Assembly: GCA_015501055.1 (NCBI GenBank)
Contig: JADNYV010000546.1
Location: 1 to 22,657 of the forward strand
Length of the DNA: 22,657 bases
From: Mucidula mucida
Taxonomy: Eukaryota; Basidiomycota; Agaricomycetes; Agaricales; Physalacriaceae
Direction: 5' to 3'
The position numbers and the translations under genes were made by a program. Below the pieces are notes generated by a model. That model was not told the origin of the DNA, made no database searches, and saw only the letters and a list, made by a program, of their open reading frames with translations. Within the stretch, counting starts at the first letter, position 1; every line of letters starts with the position of its first letter. Below are positions 18,109 through 22,657 of this stretch, one piece after another.

Positions 18109-19625
18109 ATGTCTTTGCCCACTACAACCAAGGAGTACTACTTCCCACAGGTCTGTACAACTATCGTCTGGCAATGTCGCTTGTGCTAATCAAATACCTA
18201 TCCAGCGCGGTTCACTCTCAAACCTAAAACTAAGAGTATCGCCCGTTCCCAAAGTAAACGCAACAGAGGTGCTCGTCAAAGTGCGCGCTGTATCCTTACA
18301 GGTACGTTCATACTCATGTTACAACACGTTGACATTTGAACGAGTTTGATAGTATCGCGACCTCATGATCGCTACTGACACCTATCCCGCGCCAGTGTTT
18401 GTCCATCATTCCTACGAATTTCTTGTGGAAACTGACGCCAACCAGAACGCAAAATCTCGTTCCATGCTCTGACATGGCTGGAGAAATCGTGGCTGTCGGT
18501 GAAGCAGTCACAGGGTGGCAAACCGGCGACCGCATCTGCGCCAACTTTACGCGGGATCATGTTTACGGTGACATTGACGGGGACATTAGCCAAACCACGC
18601 TTGGGGGACCCGTACAAGGAGTTTTGACGCAATATAGAGTGTTCCATGCTCATGTACGTTCTTCCTACGACGTGCATACCAGACGGCTCATGACATATAG
18701 TCACTCGTGCGTATCCCGGAACATCTTTCCTATGAGGAAGCCTCGACGCTCCCGTTCGTCCAACACCGCTCTGTTTTCATTTGACTCGCGCTAAACTCGC
18801 TGTAGATGTGCGGCCTTGACTGCATACAACGCATTGACCGGTGGTCAAGTCAAATTAAAGGCCGGCGACACAGTATTAGTTATGGGCACTGGAGGGGTCT
18901 CTATGTACGCATTGATTCAGATACTCAAACCATACTGACGCCTTCCTTACAGTTTTGGATTACAATTCGCCGTCGCATCCGGCGCGACGGTCATCGCCAC
19001 CTCTTCATCAGACGACAAGCTGAAGATCGCTACGAAACTCGGCGCTACACATGTCATCAACTATAATAAAACGCCAGCTTGGGATCAGGAGGTGCTGAAG
19101 CTTACGGGCGGGCGCGGGGTGGATCACATCTTGGAGGTCCGTCAAGTTCTCGTCTCTTCTGTTGCGGTTATTTCATCGCTCACCTTTCATCCAGGTCGGC
19201 GGACCCGGTACGCTGGAAAAGTCGATGACCGCGATCAGATTTGGGGGCTCGATCAACCTCATCGGTGTACTTGCCTCCGTATGTCTCCCAACGTTATCTT
19301 TCTTGAAGAAAATACATCTGATTTCTACCCACCCCAAGACTGCTAATCCGCTCGGCAATGTTGAACATATAAAATTCAGGGCTTCTACGCTGCGTGGCAT
19401 ATTCATCGGTTCCGTCGCACAGTAAGTTTCCTTTATATTTATGTAGGATGACGCCTGAAGTCTCATTTTGTTACTAGGTTCAAGGACATGAACCGCTTGT
19501 TGGAAGCGAACCCCGAGACGACGCGCCCTGTTGTTGATAAAGTTTTCTCGTTTGATGAGGTGATCCAGGCGTACGCGTATTTGCAGTCGCAAGCTCATGT
19601 AGGGAAAGTCGTGATCAAGGTGTAG
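18109..19625 (+). CDS. MDR-family alcohol dehydrogenase-like oxidoreductase, one surplus base in frame
   Basis: Ten exons: 18109-18150, 18206-18301, 18353-18394, 18446-18653, 18701-18753, 18806-18904, 18953-19136, 19195-19278, 19339-19421 and 19478-19625; introns are 47-60 nt. The product would be about 345 aa, usual for the family. Motifs: YRDLMIATDTYPAP, then NLVPCSDMAGEIVAVGEAV (substrate-domain core). The nucleotide-binding GTGGVSIFGLQFAVASGA spans intron 6, and the end is AYAYLQSQAHVGKVVIKV. It resembles the zinc-independent fungal MDR dehydrogenases that use NAD(P)H; substrate unknown, cytosolic. Exons sum to 1039 nt, one too many. Exon 4 begins AACGCAAAATCTC, and with three A instead of four the frame would run NANLVPCSD. 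No alternative splice pair repairs it. So this is either a real frameshift at 18451-18454 or a homopolymer error. Its 3' exons are copied at 16005-16292. Confidence 0.9.
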
Positions 19626-20006
19626 AATGTCGGTACTTGTGCGTGTTTTTTTGAAATGCGTGGAAATAGGAACGCGTGCCACCACCGCGACGGAGAATAC
19701 CCATCATTAGGCCCACGAATAGCTGCACGCGAGGAACGTCACATTAGCATGACGTTTTCCATAACCGAGTAGCTGGCCCGTCTCGCGTTAGACAGCGATG
19801 TTAATGGATCATCTCCGATACACCTTCACCTGGAGGAGATCAACAGCGCGTCTCAGCGTTCGCATGATGCCCAGACTTATGACGGCACCCGTTAGACGCT
19901 ATGCCGCTTGATTGAGTTCTAATGTCCATTGGATTATGATTACTTCTAGCTTCTATTTTGGATACAGTACGAGTCAATGCGAAAGTGTGGCGTATGAGGG
20001 CCCCGC
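19626..20006. other. Intergenic between convergent genes
   Basis: Holds the 3' ends of the ADH (+) and 20007-20841 (-) genes. Nothing else seen. Confidence 0.55.
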
Positions 20007-20841
20007 CTAAACCAATTTTTCGGTATCTCCATTGGGACCTTTTTCAACCTTGCTGAACAATTCGCCACGGTCGGCAGAAGCCCTGACATTCCGCATACGA
20101 TTCTGCACGTCGAAGATTAGAGCGTCCAGCCAACGCAGAAACCGCAAAATGACCAACCTCGCATTTGAAACGGAGACCTCTTACCTCATTCAGACATTCC
20201 TCTCGTAGGCATAAAACTCGACAGACACGTTCTGCCACGCTGAGCTTGTACACCGCTGCGATATCGCGGTCAATATTGGATGGACACAGTTAGGTTCTAT
20301 GAAGAATACGTACAGTAGGAACCTGCTCTGGTGTAGTCGCTGTCCATGGCACAGACCGACATGTTATAAATTAGAGAGCTCACTGAAAATGCAGCTGCCA
20401 AGAGCGAGAAGGGAGGGGATGACGGTCGGGACGAGGAAAAAATACTACCTGTGGACCCAAGTCTCAATCAACTCGATATACTCGGACTCGGAAGAAACGG
20501 CGAATAACAGCTGCTTGGTAAACAAAGTAGAATTTGCCATGATCAAGCCATCGATCTTCCAGGAGCGGACTAGCCGCCACGGCGAGCAACACCAAATGCA
20601 CGACGCCCCAGATTATGGCCAATCTCACGGCCTCGTCGGTGCAGTCGGTTGGTGGGCATTGAGTAATTGAGTCAAGCAGGTATGTGAGATATAGGATAAC
20701 GAAGGTGTAGACGACAAAACGGATCGCAGGCGACTCGGAGTTTTCGGAGACTTTGTCGGTACTGTCCACGGCTGCCACTGGAACGTCTGCAGAATCTACC
20801 GGGCCGCATGGAGGGGGCGTTTCCGATTGTTCTTGGGGCAT
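20007..20841 (-). CDS. Unrecognised 170-aa protein with an N-terminal membrane segment
   Basis: Five-exon model: 20841-20629, 20555-20449, 20339-20314, 20255-20185 and 20102-20007, with introns of 73, 109, 58 and 82 nt. They total 513 nt, or 170 aa, with all phases agreeing. An acidic Pro/Ser-rich N-tail (MPQEQSETPPP...) leads to one hydrophobic segment (RFVVYTFVILYLTYLL, about residues 45-62). Next comes a polar helical part (DGLIMANSTLFTKQ, SESEYIELIETWVH, VYKLSVAERVCRVLCL) and a hydrophilic tail ending PNGDTEKLV. No family was recognised. The first intron has a strong donor (GTGAGA) but a poor acceptor (CTGGAAG). If retained, the frame stays open for 55 codons beyond exon 1 and adds a second hydrophobic segment (AIIWGVVHLVLLAVAAS). 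Either isoform, or a frameshift, is possible. The upstream frame begins with GTG and is not used. Confidence 0.55.
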
Positions 20842-20879
20842 GATGGTTGAGAGGATAGTACCATGGATGGCTGAGTCTG

Positions 20880-20887
20880 TATATATA
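20880..20887 (-). promoter_or_regulatory. TATA box of the 20007-20841 gene
   Basis: TATATATA on the minus strand, 39-46 nt before the ATG at 20841. It supports that start codon. Confidence 0.6.
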
Positions 20888-21363
20888 CACACAGAGTCGG
20901 TAGCGGAATAGACCGCCACACTGAGATCAGAGAGTCCAGCCTGAAATGGATAGATATTTAGATAGGCACGAATACCGTAGGCCATGAAACATCGTGTTGC
21001 CTCGTCTATTCTTGCAAGTTCGTTCACCCGAATGAAGTACACGGTCACAAGGCGCCAAGTATTTCCTACACATCTCACGAATCCGGAGAAATAGGAAAAC
21101 CATACGTCCCCAATGTGGTGTGCATCTCACCAACGTGATACTCGGGGAACGAAGGGTTCAAATATGAAAGCCGGGCGTCAATGAGTGGAATAATCCCGGT
21201 TTTCTTCTGAGCGAGTAAATAACTACGAGCTACAGTACAGCGGTTGCAACATTAAATGAGAGTGCATGGGGACGATGATTTAACCAATACGTACAACGAG
21301 CGTGACATATGAGTGTGGGCATATAAAGGTGGTCGGATGTGGATATCAAATAAGGAGCACGCC
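20888..21363. other. Intergenic, no gene seen
   Basis: Upstream of the 20007-20841 gene and downstream of P3. Open minus-strand frames continuing from 20841 start with GTG and are not supported. Confidence 0.5.
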
Positions 21364-22186
21364 TCAATTCCTCGGTTCATATACGTGCTGCGACACAGGC
21401 GTCGTGAAGTAGTCCCGCAACCTATCCGTCACACTCGACCTCGCGAAAGGAACATACCTCTCCTTCTCCTCAAGCTTTGGCTTCTTCCACGGATTCTCCG
21501 CCTCTTCCCCAAACATATTGCGCTTGCGTGTGATAGGCCCTGACGCCTTACGCTTCAGCGTCAAAGCTTCATATCCCGGTACTCCGACTGGGGCACCAGA
21601 GCTAATAACCGGTATCACGACAGGCTCGTCGCCTCGCTTGGTAGATTCGCAAGGCTGACGCCGAGGCTCCGGGTCTTTGATCAAGTCCCATCGGATGAGG
21701 GCGGAGAGCTCGCTAGCGGTAGGTAGCGCCTTGCTTGGCGCGGGATGATACCTCCCGTCTGCAGGTGTTTGATACTGGATCACTTGGGGGCGTTTAGGTC
21801 CCACTGTAATACCCTCAAAGAGCTGTGGCTTGGACTCGGAACAGAGGCTGTGGGGGACTGAGAGTCTTTGAACGGGATTTCGTGCTCAAGCTGCAATGTC
21901 GGTACTATGGAAAGAAGAAAGGGTTCGGCCGAGTAATTGCGCATGGGAGGAATGATGGAGATGGCCTCGTCAGCAACAGATCCGATGGGTGCGGTAGCGC
22001 TGGAGACTTTTTGTGGAGGGTGGGTCGGGAAATAGCCAACGTATATGGGAGGCGCGGACGTGACTGCTTGGAGCTCATGGAGGAGATTGTCAATGGAAGG
22101 GGAGCCGGGGCGGGAGGGTCGGTTCGTGACAGGTGGCTTGGTGCAAGCGGTTGGGTGGTACGCGGTTTGACGGTGGGTGTAGTCAT
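21364..22186 (-). CDS. Orphan protein P3, longest member of the P family (5' structure uncertain)
   Basis: The 3' exon is clear: a frame open from about 21860 to the TGA at 21364-21366. It carries LPTASELSALIRWD, VISSGAPVGVPGYEALTLKR, a basic stretch (RKRN, KKPK) and EEKERYVPFARSS-DRLRDYF. The first two blocks are shared with P1, the third with P2. There is no ATG near its start (GTG only), so a 5' exon is needed. The simplest join is ATG 22186 to about 21909, then a 58-nt intron (GTACCG...CCCCCACAG). However, a second frame through 22110-21910 reads more like protein (SPSIDNLLHELQAV, APPIYVGYFPTHPPQ), so the true 5' splicing may differ. The basic patches suggest a nucleus or nucleic-acid setting, but this is weak. 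No known domain recognised. Confidence 0.55.
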
Positions 22187-22294
22187 TATGAAAAAGGAAT
22201 CAGAGAAAGTAGTGTTTTGGAAAAGAGCCTCAACCAGGAGGTGTTGAATGTCGGGAGAGAAGGTGATTGTGGATCAACTGGGGAGACGTGTCCT

Positions 22295-22301
22295 CTTTAT
22301 A
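22295..22301 (-). promoter_or_regulatory. Possible TATA box of P3
   Basis: TATAAAG on the minus strand, about 110 nt before ATG 22186. It is further away than the other TATA boxes here, allowing for a leader of about 80 nt. Confidence 0.4.
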
Positions 22302-22657
22302 CCGCCCTCCGTAGTCTGCATTGTTGAACCCGGACAATGAAAATCCACAGGGAAATGCGTCCACAAGGGTCCTACAGCTGTTGCCATTTAGGGTCGTCGC
22401 TGAAAAGGCCTTTGTCATCTCGTCGCGAAAGAGGCGAACAATGACCTACTGTTGACTGGTTACCATTGTGCGGAATCGCAGGGTTTACATCGAATCAAGA
22501 CGATAGTAACTTAGCATGAAGACAACCAGAGCCTGGATGTTGGCGTTAAATAGATATGTCACCAATAGTACTTTGTATCGGCCATGTTAGTCGACCACGC
22601 TTGTAGGCGATATCATTGCTACTCGCGAAATGCAGGTCCTGTAAAAAAGAGCAGACG
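22302..22657. other. Window end, no gene seen
   Basis: Upstream of P3. Short open frames only; nothing recognised. Confidence 0.5.

Noticed and set aside
20044..20253. 69-aa minus frame (YKLSVAERVCRV...)
   Set aside because: Its first half is exon 4 of the 20007-20841 gene; the rest reads through an 82-nt intron with good splice sites (GTAAGA...CAG).
1..22657. Transposons, CRISPR arrays, secondary-metabolite core enzymes
   Set aside because: No transposase or reverse-transcriptase motifs, no regularly spaced repeats and no PKS/NRPS/terpene-synthase motifs were seen. The repeats present are gene duplications.

Overview
The window is nuclear DNA of a filamentous fungus, most probably a basidiomycete (Agaricomycetes). 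Genes are cut into many small exons by 47-110 nt GT...AG introns, often with CTAAC/CTGAC-like branch sites. Compact promoters have TATA boxes about 40 nt before the ATG. There is one intron-containing nuclear tRNA, and the gene content is typically fungal (Mgr3-like TPR protein, triose-phosphate-transporter family, MFS sugar porter, PR-1-like secreted proteins). No operon, CRISPR array or intact transposon was seen. Gene models were built by hand from frame, splice sites and family motifs; total exon lengths were checked for divisibility by three.

Layout. 26-1406 (-): mitochondrial Mgr3-like TPR protein. 1508-1596 (+): tRNA-Gln(UUG) with an 18-nt intron. 2265-3428 (-): TPT-family membrane transporter. 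4453-5355 (-): Cys-type (omega-like) glutathione S-transferase whose frame is broken by a short deletion. 5840-6129 (-): doubtful small membrane protein. 6716-7105 (+): orphan small protein (family 'P'). 7292-9157 (-): complete 520-aa sugar transporter.

9.5-16.3 kb is a duplication hot spot. Three PR-1/CAP-domain secreted-protein genes share an identical seven-exon structure. Two are tandem (10422-11275 and 12973-13800, +); the third is inverted (14667-15455, -) and forms a large imperfect palindrome with the second. The loop of the palindrome holds a broken copy of the P family (14155-14490). Next to it, 16005-16292 (-) is a two-exon fragment of an alcohol-dehydrogenase-like gene whose full-length relative lies at 18109-19625 (+).

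18109-19625 (+): MDR-type alcohol dehydrogenase-like gene, ten exons, with one surplus base in the frame. 20007-20841 (-): unrecognised 170-aa protein. 21364-22186 (-): third and longest P-family member, 5' structure uncertain.

How they may relate: MFS porter, GST, MDR reductase and secreted PR-1-like (sterol/lipid-binding) proteins are typical accessory uptake, detoxification and secretion genes. The most novel content is the P family, whose copies are scattered through the same window as the CAP duplications, and the rare 10-mer CGATCACGTG, which lies upstream of all three CAP genes and of the doubtful small gene near 6.1 kb.
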